15,135 nt of DNA from Gudongella sp034004165 (GCA_034004165.1 JAVEXI010000042.1:1-15135); one strand, 5' to 3'; positions 1-6,749 are shown, numbered from the stretch's first letter. Notes: generated from the letters alone by a model not told the origin. Translations and numbers: made by a program.

Positions 1-794
1 ATTAGTTCACCTTTTGTAAGAAGACCGGCGACGCTGTAAATCTTAGTAACCTCAATCGATTCTTCAAACTCCAGATCTGGTAGAATCGTAGGCATCCTTC
101 TGGCAGCCATCGTCTTACCAGAGCCAGGAGGGCCGATGATCAGCAGGTTATGCCCACCAGACGCCGCTACCTCCATAGCCCTTTTTAACGATTCCTGCCC
201 CTTTATATCTGAAAAATCCAGTTCATGCTCAGTAACAGGATTTTTAATTCCATATTCAATATTTGTATAGGGGTCTATATTGAGTTCTCCATTAACGTAT
301 TTGATAGTCTCTTCAAGAGATTTAACGGGTATTATGTGAACATCTTCAATTATAGAGCACTCATCTTTGTTATCAAAAGGGAGAACAAATCTTAAAAACC
401 CCTGTTCCCTCATGGAAATCACCATGGGTAGAGCTCCCTCTATCCTGTTTAGAGAGCCATCTAGAGACAATTCACCGAGGAAAATAGTATTGTCAAAGTC
501 AAAATCTCTTAGCTCCGATGCTGAACGCAGGATTCCAATGGCAATTGCAAGATCCATTTGTGAACCGTCTTTTTTTAGATTTGCAGGCGCAAGATTAATT
601 GTTATCCTGCTTAAAGGGAATTCATAATCGCTATTTTTTATAGCAGTTCTTACTCTTTCTTTTGACTCTTTGATTGCCGCATCAGGCAATCCAACTATGT
701 TGAACATAGGCATTCCCCTCGCAAGGTCTGCCTCTACTTCAATTAAGTGTCCATCCAGTCCCTGAAGGGCACAAGTGCTGATTTTTGAATACAT
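1..794 (-). CDS. comM: ComM/YifB family Mg-chelatase-like AAA+ ATPase (5' part only)
   Basis: The first 264 codons are present; the gene runs off the low-coordinate edge of the window. The N-terminal half (about residues 1-170) matches the Lon-protease-like domain of YifB/ComM proteins, beginning MYSKISTCALQGLDG and including IVGLPDAAIKESKERVR. The AAA+ Mg-chelatase domain follows, with a Walker A motif GPPGSGKT at residues 221-228. The sequence cut off by the edge should hold Walker B, the sensor motifs and the C-terminal domain. In naturally competent bacteria ComM is a hexameric helicase that helps branch migration during integration of transforming DNA; its role in this organism is inferred. 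The ATG at 794 has a GGGAGGT ribosome binding site five to six bases upstream. It is the last visible gene of the rbgA-rnhB-yraN-comM group, 21 bases after yraN. In related genomes dprA and topA often follow, but that lies outside the window. Confidence 0.93.
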   Translation of the reverse strand, partial: MYSKISTCALQGLDGHLIEVEADLARGMPMFNIVGLPDAAIKESKERVRTAIKNSDYEFPLSRITINLAPANLKKDGSQMDLAIAIGILRSASELRDFDFDNTIFLGELSLDGSLNRIEGALPMVISMREQGFLRFVLPFDNKDECSIIEDVHIIPVKSLEETIKYVNGELNIDPYTNIEYGIKNPVTEHELDFSDIKGQESLKRAMEVAASGGHNLLIIGPPGSGKTMAARRMPTILPDLEFEESIEVTKIYSVAGLLTKGEL

Positions 795-815
795 AGGATA
801 CCTCCCGGAAGTTGA

Positions 816-1172
816 TTATAGTGAGAATGCATTTTCAAAGTGATTGATTTTTTCATCTTCCAATGGATAGACTTCTATAACATCATATCTTATTTGCACA
901 TCTGAAAGTTTATGATTTTGAACAAATAAGAGTGATGTATTTGCTATTTTTTTCTGTTTTCTTGCATTTACTGATTCATATGCATATCCATAGTTTGTAC
1001 CTAGTCTAGTCTTTACTTCTATAAAGGTGAGAATGGCATCATCATAGGCGATAATGTCAATTTCTCCTATTCTGTTTCTGTAATTAGTCCCTATTATCTG
1101 ATATCCCTTCTTCTCGAGATATTCAAGAGCCAGGGCCTCTCCAAGTCTTCCAGTCATTATATGTCTGCTCAT
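816..1172 (-). CDS. yraN: YraN / UPF0102 family nuclease-like protein
   Basis: A 118-residue protein of the UPF0102 (YraN) family, which has a PD-(D/E)xK restriction-endonuclease-like fold. The family signature is visible: GRLGEALALEYLEKKGY near the N-terminus, then GEIDIIA (D39) and FIEVKTR (E52 and K54), which form the putative metal-binding active site, followed by the conserved TNYGYAYESVNARKQKKI stretch. The length fits the family, whose members are usually 115-130 residues. The biochemical role is not established; a link to DNA repair or recombination is suggested by the fold and by frequent linkage to rnhB and comM/dprA. It starts three bases after the rnhB stop with only a weak ribosome binding site, so it probably depends on translational coupling. 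A second in-frame ATG at codon 6, directly before the conserved GRLGE, is an alternative start. Confidence 0.93.
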   Translation of the reverse strand: MSRHIMTGRLGEALALEYLEKKGYQIIGTNYRNRIGEIDIIAYDDAILTFIEVKTRLGTNYGYAYESVNARKQKKIANTSLLFVQNHKLSDVQIRYDVIEVYPLEDEKINHFENAFSL

Positions 1173-1175
1173 AAT

Positions 1176-1787
1176 TTACCGTCCAATTATATTATTTAAA
1201 AAACTCTTCCTGTGTAATTCAGTCGCACCAAATTTCTTTAGTGCATCGATATGATTCTTCGTTCCATAACCTTTATTTTTTGCAAGATCATATCCAGGAA
1301 ACTGGCTGTCCCATTCAATACACAACCTGTCTCTAAAGACTTTTGCAACAATAGATGCAGCAGCTATTCCATGGACAAGATTATCACCGTCGATAATAGC
1401 TCTTTGTGGAATATCAACATCAATTTCTTCTGCATCAATTAGAACATAGCTCGGTTTTAGGGATTCCCCATTAATATCCTTCATGTTTTCAAACGCCAGT
1501 TTCATAGCGAGCCTGGTGGCTTGCTTTATGTTTATTTCATCTACTACTTCTGAAGGCACTCTCCCTATCCCAAAAGCTATGCTTTCTTTAGTTAAAACTT
1601 CATACAAAAATTCTCTTTTCTTTGCCGATAACTTTTTAGAGTCTTTAACATCCAGAAATGTAAAATTATGAGGAAGAATAATCGAGCAAGCGACAACATC
1701 GCCAAAAAGGCAGCCTCTTCCGACTTCATCAATGCAGGCAATATGTTTGTGTCCATTATTATATAAGCTGCTTTCTACTTCAAACAT
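1176..1787 (-). CDS. rnhB: Ribonuclease HII
   Basis: A 203-residue type 2 RNase H, which nicks the RNA strand of RNA-DNA hybrids and cuts 5' of single ribonucleotides embedded in DNA. The four acidic catalytic residues can be placed by comparison with the family: D20 and E21 in CIDEVGRG, D118 in YVLIDAEE and D135 in IIDGDN. The GRG tripeptide that reads the RNA-DNA junction is intact, as are DSKKLSAKKR, IAAASIVAKVFRDR, GYGTKNHIDALKKFGATELHRKSF. The segment after GRG reads CLFGDVV, where most homologues have a form of PLAGPVV. The size resembles the E. coli enzyme rather than the longer Bacillus one, so no N-terminal extension domain is present. The ATG at 1787 lies one base after the rbgA stop, with a GAGGGG ribosome binding site inside the end of rbgA, which suggests coupled translation. 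Confidence 0.97.
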   Translation of the reverse strand: MFEVESSLYNNGHKHIACIDEVGRGCLFGDVVACSIILPHNFTFLDVKDSKKLSAKKREFLYEVLTKESIAFGIGRVPSEVVDEINIKQATRLAMKLAFENMKDINGESLKPSYVLIDAEEIDVDIPQRAIIDGDNLVHGIAAASIVAKVFRDRLCIEWDSQFPGYDLAKNKGYGTKNHIDALKKFGATELHRKSFLNNIIGR

Positions 1788-1788
1788 A

Positions 1789-2649
1789 TTATTTTTCCCC
1801 CTCAGGATCTTCCAAGGTTATACGCCCAATATGACCTTTTCTGAATTCGTCTAGGATTAATCGGCAAGCTTTATCATAATCTATTTCTCCACCTTTGATG
1901 ATACATCCCCTTCTTAAAGCTATGCTATCAAGAATAGCAAGGGTTTCTTTTCCGACGGTATCGACATCATATCTTTCATTTAGGCATCCAGAAAAATCTA
2001 AATTGAGCTTTTCAATAAGCCTAAAAGCTATACTTTCAACATCTAGTATCTCATCTTTAATAGCGCCAGTGAATGCCAGATTGAGCCCTACTTGTGGGTC
2101 CTCAAATTTTGGCCAAAGAATTCCAGGAGTATCAAGGAGTTCGATACCTCCTTTTGATTTAATCCACTGGTTTGTCTTTGTTACTCCAGGTCTATTGCCA
2201 GTCTTAGCACCTTTCCTTCTTGCAATGCTGTTAATCAAAGTTGATTTTCCAACATTTGGCACACCGACAATCATAGCTCTTATTGGCCTATCTGCCATAC
2301 CTTTTTGAGGCGCAGCTTCTCTTTTAGCAGTAATCAATCTCTTTGTAACTCTGACTAACTCATCAATTCCCTTACCGCTAAGAGAATTCAGCAAAACGAC
2401 TGGTATTTCACGCGTATTATAGTAAGCTGTCCACTTTCTATTAGATACATCAGAAGCCAAATCGCTTTTATTCAGAATGACAATCCTTGGTTTTTCGCCA
2501 ATTAATTCGTCAATTATTGGATTTTTGCTGCTTATGGGAATCCTGGCATCAAGTAATTCAAAGACGACATCTACCAGTTTTAAATTCGCCTGTATAGACT
2601 CTCTTGTCTTTTTCATATGACCAGGATACCAGTTAATATTTAAGTTCAT
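1789..2649 (-). CDS. rbgA: Ribosome biogenesis GTPase A (RbgA/YlqF)
   Basis: A 286-residue circularly permuted GTPase of the YlqF/RbgA family, close to the length of B. subtilis RbgA. The family N-terminus NINWYPGHMKKTRE is followed by the permuted order of motifs: G4 NKSD (60-63), a G5-like NSLSGKG (88-94), G1 GVPNVGKS (129-136), G2 around PGVT (154-157) and G3 DTPG (173-176). The C-terminal helical domain (about 185-286) is the RNA-contacting part in RbgA. In B. subtilis RbgA is needed for a late step of 50S assembly, including the incorporation of L16 and its neighbours. The ATG at 2649 has an AGGGGA ribosome binding site. It follows the rplS terminator by about 60 bases. No convincing promoter can be read there, so expression may depend on read-through or on a weak promoter. 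Confidence 0.97.
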   Translation of the reverse strand: MNLNINWYPGHMKKTRESIQANLKLVDVVFELLDARIPISSKNPIIDELIGEKPRIVILNKSDLASDVSNRKWTAYYNTREIPVVLLNSLSGKGIDELVRVTKRLITAKREAAPQKGMADRPIRAMIVGVPNVGKSTLINSIARRKGAKTGNRPGVTKTNQWIKSKGGIELLDTPGILWPKFEDPQVGLNLAFTGAIKDEILDVESIAFRLIEKLNLDFSGCLNERYDVDTVGKETLAILDSIALRRGCIIKGGEIDYDKACRLILDEFRKGHIGRITLEDPEGEK

Positions 2650-2705
2650 AATATCCCCTACTCAGTAATCATTCATTCCATTATCCATTTAATATAAACT
2701 TCCGT

Positions 2706-2732
2706 ATAAAAATTGGGACTGAAACAGTCCCA
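2706..2732 (-). terminator. Intrinsic terminator after rplS
   Basis: Directly after the rplS stop the minus strand forms an 8-bp stem, TGGGACTG with CAGTCCCA, around a three-base TTT loop, followed by ATTTTTA. The stem is GC-rich and has a five-T run, as expected for a Rho-independent terminator. It separates rplS from rbgA. Confidence 0.85.
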
Positions 2733-3080
2733 TTAATAAAATCTTTTCTCTTTGACTTTGGCAGATTTACCCAGTCTATCTCTTAGATAGTACAGTCTGG
2801 CTCTTCTAACCTTACCTTTTCTTGTTACAACGATTTTTTCCACTCTTGGTGAGTGTACTGGGAATGTTCTTTCCACTCCTACTCCGTAAGAAAGTCTCCT
2901 TACTGTAAATGTTTTTCTGGAGCTGCCACCTTGTATCTTTATGACAGTACCTTCAAAAACCTGAATTCTCTCTCTAGTTCCTTCAACAACCTTATAGTGA
3001 ACCTGTACAGTATCTCCTACTGCAAATACAGGAAGATCGTCTCTGATTTGTTCAGCTTCTATCATTTTAATTACATCCAT
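2733..3080 (-). CDS. rplS: 50S ribosomal protein L19 (bL19)
   Basis: A 115-residue L19, the standard length for the family. L19 sits at the 30S-50S interface and forms an intersubunit bridge. Typical blocks are visible: MDVIKMIEAEQIRDDLPVF at the start, VGDTVQVHYKVVEGTRERIQ, FEGTVIKIQGG, RKTFTVRRLSYGVGVERTFP, and the basic end YYLRDRLGKSAKVKEKRFY. An in-frame ATG 18 bases upstream (3098) would add MRGGYK, but the AGGGGAGG ribosome binding site lies inside that extension and is seven bases from the ATG at 3080, so 3080 is chosen. The gene has its own promoter just after trmD and its own terminator, so it can be expressed separately from the ffh-trmD operon while still receiving read-through. 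Confidence 0.97.
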   Translation of the reverse strand: MDVIKMIEAEQIRDDLPVFAVGDTVQVHYKVVEGTRERIQVFEGTVIKIQGGSSRKTFTVRRLSYGVGVERTFPVHSPRVEKIVVTRKGKVRRARLYYLRDRLGKSAKVKEKRFY

Positions 3081-3087
3081 TTTGTAT

Positions 3088-3095
3088 CCTCCCCT
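3088..3095 (-). promoter_or_regulatory. Ribosome binding site that fixes the rplS start
   Basis: AGGGGAGG on the minus strand, seven bases from the ATG at 3080. Because it falls within the possible six-codon extension from 3098, it argues for the downstream ATG. Confidence 0.85.
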
Positions 3096-3149
3096 CATAT
3101 AGACGTTCTTGTTTTAGTACAGAGGACCGCCCTTAGTAAATACTTCTGT

Positions 3150-3178
3150 ATTATAGCATAGCACTTTATTTAAGACAA
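3150..3178 (-). promoter_or_regulatory. Promoter of rplS with extended -10
   Basis: The minus strand has TTGTCT (3178-3173) as -35, a 17-base spacer, and a perfect TATAAT (3155-3150) preceded by TGC, which makes an extended -10 element. This fits a housekeeping sigma-A promoter. The -35 begins directly next to the trmD stop codon. Transcription should start near 3143, giving a leader of about 60 bases before the rplS ATG. The leader holds short inverted segments (for example AGTA/TACT and AGG/CCT) but no strong hairpin. Confidence 0.8.
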
Positions 3179-3913
3179 CTATCTTTTAGAAAGTTTTCCC
3201 AGCAGTTTGCTGAGTTCTTCAAGCTCTTCGCTGTCTTCTTTTAGTTTAGAAATCATATCAGGGCGTTTGACAATAGTCGTCCTGAAAGAATTTAATAATC
3301 TCCACAATCGAATTTTTTCGTGGTCTCCACTAAGAAGTACATCAGGCACTTTTCTTCCCATAAACACCCTGGGTCTGGTGTATTGTGGATACTCCAAAAG
3401 GCCGTTGTAATGTGATTCTATTTCATAAGAATCCTCAGACGATAACACCCCTGGCAAAACTCTGGCAATAGAGTCTACAAGCACCATGGCCGGCAGTTCT
3501 CCTCCTGTGAGCACGTAATCACCAATGGACAGTTCTTCATCTACCATGTCGTCAATTATACGCTGGTCGACACCTTCGTAATGACCTGCCAAAAGCACCA
3601 AGTGCTCTTCCTTGGAAAGCTCATTTACCTTTTCCTGTTCCAAAGGTTTTCCTTGCGGAGATAGATAGATTACTCTTGATTTATCAGTTCTGACACTGGC
3701 TATTGCAGAATACACAGGTTGTGGCTGAATCACCATGCCCATGCCTCCACCGTAAGGATAATCGTCTACTCTCCTATGTTTGTCTTCAGTGTAGTCTCTT
3801 ATATCTACGGCTGATAGCTTTAATATATCTTCCTGCAATGCACGACCTACTATGCTGTAATTTTCAAGAGATTTTATAAATTCTGGAAACAACGTCAGTA
3901 TATCTATTCTCAT
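3179..3913 (-). CDS. trmD: tRNA (guanine37-N1)-methyltransferase TrmD
   Basis: A 244-residue SPOUT-class methyltransferase that uses S-adenosylmethionine to make m1G37 in tRNAs with G36, preventing +1 frameshifting. The N-terminus MRIDILTLFPEF is diagnostic. Conserved motifs are DYPYGGGMGMV (51-61), the trefoil-knot segments LLAGHYEGVDQR (107-118) and SIGDYVLTGGELPAMVLVD (129-147), the probable catalytic D161 in SEDSYE, and GLLEYPQYTRP (171-181) and KVPDVLLSGDHEKI. The C-terminal domain is complete. The ATG at 3913 overlaps the rimM stop as TGATG and has AAGGA eight bases upstream, so translation is probably coupled. An in-frame TTG at 3916 is possible but is less well spaced. The rimM-trmD-rplS order is the usual one in Bacillota. 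Confidence 0.97.
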   Translation of the reverse strand: MRIDILTLFPEFIKSLENYSIVGRALQEDILKLSAVDIRDYTEDKHRRVDDYPYGGGMGMVIQPQPVYSAIASVRTDKSRVIYLSPQGKPLEQEKVNELSKEEHLVLLAGHYEGVDQRIIDDMVDEELSIGDYVLTGGELPAMVLVDSIARVLPGVLSSEDSYEIESHYNGLLEYPQYTRPRVFMGRKVPDVLLSGDHEKIRLWRLLNSFRTTIVKRPDMISKLKEDSEELEELSKLLGKLSKR

Positions 3914-4410
3914 CAAATCATTCCTTCAATTGGATCGACAATGATCTTTTTATTCTTAACGTCTATCTCCTTGATAAATTCACTGACAGCAGGAACCATG
4001 AATTCTTTCGTGTCAGACTGTTTTACAACATAAACGTCATTTGCTGGTCCCTGTAATATATCAGACAGCTCGCCCAGTAAATTATTGTCTGTGTCAAATA
4101 CTGCGCAACCTATGAGGTCCGAAATAAAAAATCTTCCTTCTTCCAATTTAATACGGTCTTCGTCAAGTACATAAATGTATTGATTTCTAAAATCTGCGAC
4201 CTTATTAATATCTTCAAGACCGGTAAATCCAAGTATTATGATATCTTTGCTTATTCTGGCGTTTACAGGAAGTACTTCGTCTTTGAATTCCCCGATATAC
4301 GCCTTTTTAAGTTCAAAAAATCTTTCTGGATCATCAGTCAGTGGAAATACTTTCACTTCGCCTCTGACCCCATGAGTGTTTGTTATCATTCCTATTGCTG
4401 TATAGCCCAT
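3913..4410 (-). CDS. rimM: Ribosome maturation factor RimM
   Basis: A 165-residue RimM, which binds S19 and helps mature the 3' domain (head) of the 30S subunit. The N-terminal RimM domain begins MGYTAIGMITNTHGVRGEVK, with the family motif THGVRGEVKV. The C-terminal part (from about residue 95) is a PRC-barrel, with DLIGCAVFDTDNNLLGEL, GPANDVYVV and the closing KEFMVPAVSEFIKEIDV and IIVDPIEGMI. Both domains are complete and the length is normal. It starts 21 bases after khpA with a modest GGTG ribosome binding site, and its stop overlaps the trmD start. Confidence 0.96.
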   Translation of the reverse strand: MGYTAIGMITNTHGVRGEVKVFPLTDDPERFFELKKAYIGEFKDEVLPVNARISKDIIILGFTGLEDINKVADFRNQYIYVLDEDRIKLEEGRFFISDLIGCAVFDTDNNLLGELSDILQGPANDVYVVKQSDTKEFMVPAVSEFIKEIDVKNKKIIVDPIEGMI

Positions 4411-4431
4411 ATTTCACCAGCCAACTCAGAA

Positions 4432-4662
4432 TTACTGAATTATTTCAACGACAACTCTTTTATTGTCTTTAATAGCTGCAGCTTTGACCACAGTACGAAT
4501 TGCCTTAGCTATACGTCCCTGTTTTCCAATAATCTTGCCCATATCTTCTGGTGCAACCCTGAGTTCAATAATAACTGACTGAGAACCTTCAACTTCATTA
4601 ACGCTGACCATATCAGGGTTGTCCACAAGCGATTTTGCGATAAATTCTACTAATTCACCCAT
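4432..4662 (-). CDS. khpA: KH domain RNA-binding protein KhpA (YlqC)
   Basis: A 76-residue single KH-domain protein of the YlqC/KhpA family (COG1837), found between rpsP and rimM in most Bacillota. The RNA-binding GxxG loop is visible as IIGKQGR (44-50), followed by the helix AIRTVVKAAA and the last strand RVVVEI. In other Bacillota KhpA pairs with KhpB (Jag/EloR) and binds many RNAs, affecting cell elongation and division; that role is inferred here. The ATG at 4662 has GGAGGT seven bases upstream. An in-frame TTG at 4677 would place that site inside the coding region, so it is rejected. It follows rpsP by 17 bases. Confidence 0.95.
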   Translation of the reverse strand: MGELVEFIAKSLVDNPDMVSVNEVEGSQSVIIELRVAPEDMGKIIGKQGRIAKAIRTVVKAAAIKDNKRVVVEIIQ

Positions 4663-4669
4663 CGTCCGC

Positions 4670-4675
4670 ACCTCC
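4670..4675 (-). promoter_or_regulatory. Ribosome binding site that fixes the khpA start
   Basis: GGAGGT on the minus strand, seven bases from the ATG at 4662. It overlaps the possible TTG-initiated extension and so supports the shorter protein. Confidence 0.8.
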
Positions 4676-4679
4676 AAAA

Positions 4680-4949
4680 TTACTCATTTACAGGTTCTTC
4701 TGTCTTTTCATAAAGTCCACTCAGTTTAAAGATGTGTTCTACTGTTTCTGTTGGTTTTGCACCATTCTTTAACCATTTTTCAGCCTTTTCGCTGTCGACT
4801 TTAATAGTCTTTGGCTCTGTAAGAGGATTGTAATAACCAATCTCCTCAATGAATCTGCCATCTCTTGGGGACCTTGAGTCTGAAACTACTATTCTATAAA
4901 AAGGATTCTTTTTAGCGCCCATTCTCTTTAGTCTGATTTTAACTGCCAT
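4680..4949 (-). CDS. rpsP: 30S ribosomal protein S16 (bS16)
   Basis: An 89-residue S16, an early-binding protein that stabilises 16S rRNA in the 30S body. The N-terminus MAVKIRLKRMGAKKNPFYR and the following VVSDSRSPRDGRFIEEIGYYNPL are unmistakable, and SEKAEKWLKNGAKPTETV closes the conserved core. A short acidic tail (LYEKTEEPVNE) follows. An AGGAGGTG ribosome binding site precedes the ATG. The gene lies 31 bases downstream of ffh with no promoter visible in the gap, so it is probably transcribed with ylxM-ffh. Confidence 0.97.
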   Translation of the reverse strand: MAVKIRLKRMGAKKNPFYRIVVSDSRSPRDGRFIEEIGYYNPLTEPKTIKVDSEKAEKWLKNGAKPTETVEHIFKLSGLYEKTEEPVNE

Positions 4950-4980
4950 TTAATTCACCTCCTGTATTATTAATATCTAT

Positions 4981-6321
4981 TTAGAAAAAGGGGAGTCCTA
5001 ATTTCCCTTTTTTCTTCGGATTTTTTCCCATTTCTGAGAGTCTCTTCATCATTTTCTTTGTTTCCTTAAACTGTTTCAACAATCTATTTACATCTGAAAC
5101 TGTTGTGCCACTGCCAGCAGCTATACGCTTCCTCCTGCTACTATCAATAATATCAGGATTATCACGTTCTTTTTTTGTCATTGACTTGATAATTGCCTCT
5201 GTCTTCACAAGGTCTTTTGAATCAACATCAAGTCCTTTTAGGGCTTTGGAATTCATACCTGGAATCATGGCGAGTATCTCATCAATTGGTCCCATATTTT
5301 TCATTTGCTCTAATTGATCGAGAAAGTCATCAAACGTGAACTGAGCGGTTCGCATTTTCTTTTCAAGTTCTATGGCTTTTTTCTCATCTATACCAGCCTG
5401 AGCTTTTTCAATCAGACTCAATACGTCGCCCATACCGAGAATCCTAGATGCCATCCTGTCTGGATGAAACGTTTCCAACTGATCTGTTTTTTCACCGACT
5501 CCTACAAATTTTATTGGTTTGTCTGTTACAGCCCTAATTGAAAGAGCAGCTCCGCCTCTTGCATCACCGTCAAGTTTTGTAAGAATTACACCAGTTATTT
5601 CAAGTTTTTCATTAAAACTCTGTGCGACATTAACCGCATCCTGTCCGGTCATTGAGTCGAGCACTAGTAATATTTCCGTTGGATTTACAGCATTCTTGAT
5701 ATTAAATATTTCTTCCATGAGAGTATCATCAATGTGAAGTCTACCCGCTGTATCAATAAGAACTACATCATTTCCGTGTTTTTTAGCGTGCTCAAGCGCA
5801 GCTTTTGAAATATCAACTGGGCTGTGCTTGTCACCCATTGAAAAGACGGGTACATTTACTTTTTCACCAACGACTTCAAGTTGTTTAATCGCAGCTGGCC
5901 TGTATATATCACCTGCTACAAGCAGCGGCCTTTTACCTTGTTTAAGCAAGATATTTGCAAGTTTTCCTGATGTTGTGGTCTTTCCAGCACCCTGTAGTCC
6001 ACACATCAATATAACAGTCGGCGGTGAAGATGAGAAAGACAACTTTGCCTCTCTTTCACCCATTAAAAGAGTTAACTCTTCATTTACAATCTTGATAACC
6101 TGCTGTCCAGGAGTTAGACTTTCAAGTACTTCAGCTCCAAGAGCTCTTTCCTTTATCCTCTTTATGAAATCTTTTACAACCCTAAAGTTAACATCAGCCT
6201 CAAGCAATGCAAGCCTGACCTCTCTTAAAGCTGCATCTAAGTCTTTTTCATTTATCTTTCCTTTACTTCGCAACTTGCCAAGAGCATTTTGTAGTTTTTC
6301 AGATAAGTTTTCAAATACCAA
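4981..6321 (-). CDS. ffh: Signal recognition particle protein Ffh (SRP54), TTG start
   Basis: A 446-residue SRP54 homologue that binds signal sequences and 4.5S/6S RNA and hands ribosomes to FtsY at the membrane. The N domain (about 1-95) has EVRLALLEADVNFRVVKDF. The G domain has G1 GLQGAGKT (108-115), DTAGR (190-194), the SRP-GTPase insertion region, TKLDG (248-252) and GVGEKTDQLETFHP. The methionine-rich M domain starts near FTFDDFLDQLEQMKNMGP (329-344) and includes the RNA-binding SSRRKRIAAGSGT (394-406). The start is TTG at 6321: its product MVFENLSEKL lines up with the family N-terminus, and AGGAGGG sits six bases upstream. It follows ylxM by 18 bases and precedes rpsP, as in B. subtilis. 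Confidence 0.98.
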   Translation of the reverse strand: MVFENLSEKLQNALGKLRSKGKINEKDLDAALREVRLALLEADVNFRVVKDFIKRIKERALGAEVLESLTPGQQVIKIVNEELTLLMGEREAKLSFSSSPPTVILMCGLQGAGKTTTSGKLANILLKQGKRPLLVAGDIYRPAAIKQLEVVGEKVNVPVFSMGDKHSPVDISKAALEHAKKHGNDVVLIDTAGRLHIDDTLMEEIFNIKNAVNPTEILLVLDSMTGQDAVNVAQSFNEKLEITGVILTKLDGDARGGAALSIRAVTDKPIKFVGVGEKTDQLETFHPDRMASRILGMGDVLSLIEKAQAGIDEKKAIELEKKMRTAQFTFDDFLDQLEQMKNMGPIDEILAMIPGMNSKALKGLDVDSKDLVKTEAIIKSMTKKERDNPDIIDSSRRKRIAAGSGTTVSDVNRLLKQFKETKKMMKRLSEMGKNPKKKGKLGLPFF

Positions 6322-6327
6322 ACTAAA

Positions 6328-6334
6328 CCCTCCT
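6328..6334 (-). promoter_or_regulatory. Ribosome binding site supporting the TTG start of ffh
   Basis: AGGAGGG on the minus strand, six bases from the TTG at 6321. No ATG lies at a usable distance, so initiation at TTG is well supported. Confidence 0.85.
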
Positions 6335-6339
6335 GCCAG

Positions 6340-6699
6340 TCAATAGAGAATCTTTGATATTCTCTCGTCTATTTCCTTTGCTTTTTCTTTGATAATCTGA
6401 TTATCTACGGTTTCTCCAATGGTGTAGATTTCATCAGCAATTTTCCTAATTTCGACAATGGTTTCCTGACTTTCAAAGAATTTTTCGACAAGCCCAAGCT
6501 CGTTTTCATAAGATAAGAGTTTTTCTTCAGCTCTTTTCATGGTGTCAAAGACACTCTGCCTGCTAGTGCCGAGTACTTCACCTATTTCAGACAGCGAAAG
6601 GTCGTTCAGATAATATAAATCAACTATCTGATACTGTTTTTCGCTTAGTAGCTTGCCATAAAAATCTATCAGTATTCCGATTCTGACCAACTTCTCCAT
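6340..6699 (-). CDS. ylxM: YlxM family SRP-associated helix-turn-helix protein
   Basis: A 119-residue protein of the YlxM/p13-like family, small helix-turn-helix proteins encoded next to ffh and thought to act with the SRP (in Streptococcus mutans YlxM affects SRP function). The N-terminus MEKLVRIGILIDFYGKLLSEKQ is family-typical. A sigma-70 region 4-like helix-turn-helix is visible at about 34-61, LSLSEIGEVLGTSRQSVFD followed by TMKRAEEKL. The acidic, helical C-terminus has no other motif. The frame is open to a TTG at 6726, but that TTG sits inside an inverted repeat and reads as a TTGACA -35-like hexamer. The ATG at 6699 matches the family start and has a weak GGTGAT site. It is the first gene of the ylxM-ffh-rpsP-khpA-rimM-trmD operon. 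Confidence 0.93.
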   Translation of the reverse strand: MEKLVRIGILIDFYGKLLSEKQYQIVDLYYLNDLSLSEIGEVLGTSRQSVFDTMKRAEEKLLSYENELGLVEKFFESQETIVEIRKIADEIYTIGETVDNQIIKEKAKEIDERISKILY

Positions 6700-6712
6700 A
6701 TTATCACCAACA

Positions 6713-6749
6713 AATAATACTGTCAAGACATTTCCTTGACAGTATTATT
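6713..6749. repeat. Perfect 15-bp inverted repeat between ftsY and ylxM
   Basis: The arms aataatactgtcaag (6713-6727) and cttgacagtattatt (6735-6749) are exact reverse complements with a 7-base loop. The repeat covers the last bases of the ylxM -10 element, the expected transcription start and most of the leader, ending 13 bases before the ylxM ATG. Three readings fit: a terminator for the upstream ftsY transcript (the T-rich TATTATTTGTT after the core supports this weakly), a repressor operator, or a leader hairpin in read-through RNA. Confidence 0.85.

Noticed and set aside
1895..2308. A 137-codon open frame on the plus strand inside rbgA, and similar plus-strand frames such as 5828-6346 in ffh, 9239-9682 in smc and 367-627 in comM
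   Set aside because: Each lies antisense to a clearly conserved gene, has no ribosome binding site or recognisable domain, and has the composition of a reverse-frame shadow.
3099..3143. A definite L19 ribosomal protein leader
   Set aside because: Only 3-4 bp inverted segments are visible by eye, and the 6-bp TACAGA/TCTGTA repeat has its upstream arm before the predicted transcription start, so a firm call is not justified without a covariance search.
6700..6726. A TTG start for YlxM at 6726 giving a nine-residue extension
   Set aside because: The bases belong to the inverted repeat and promoter region, the extension matches no family sequence, and the ATG at 6699 fits the YlxM N-terminus.
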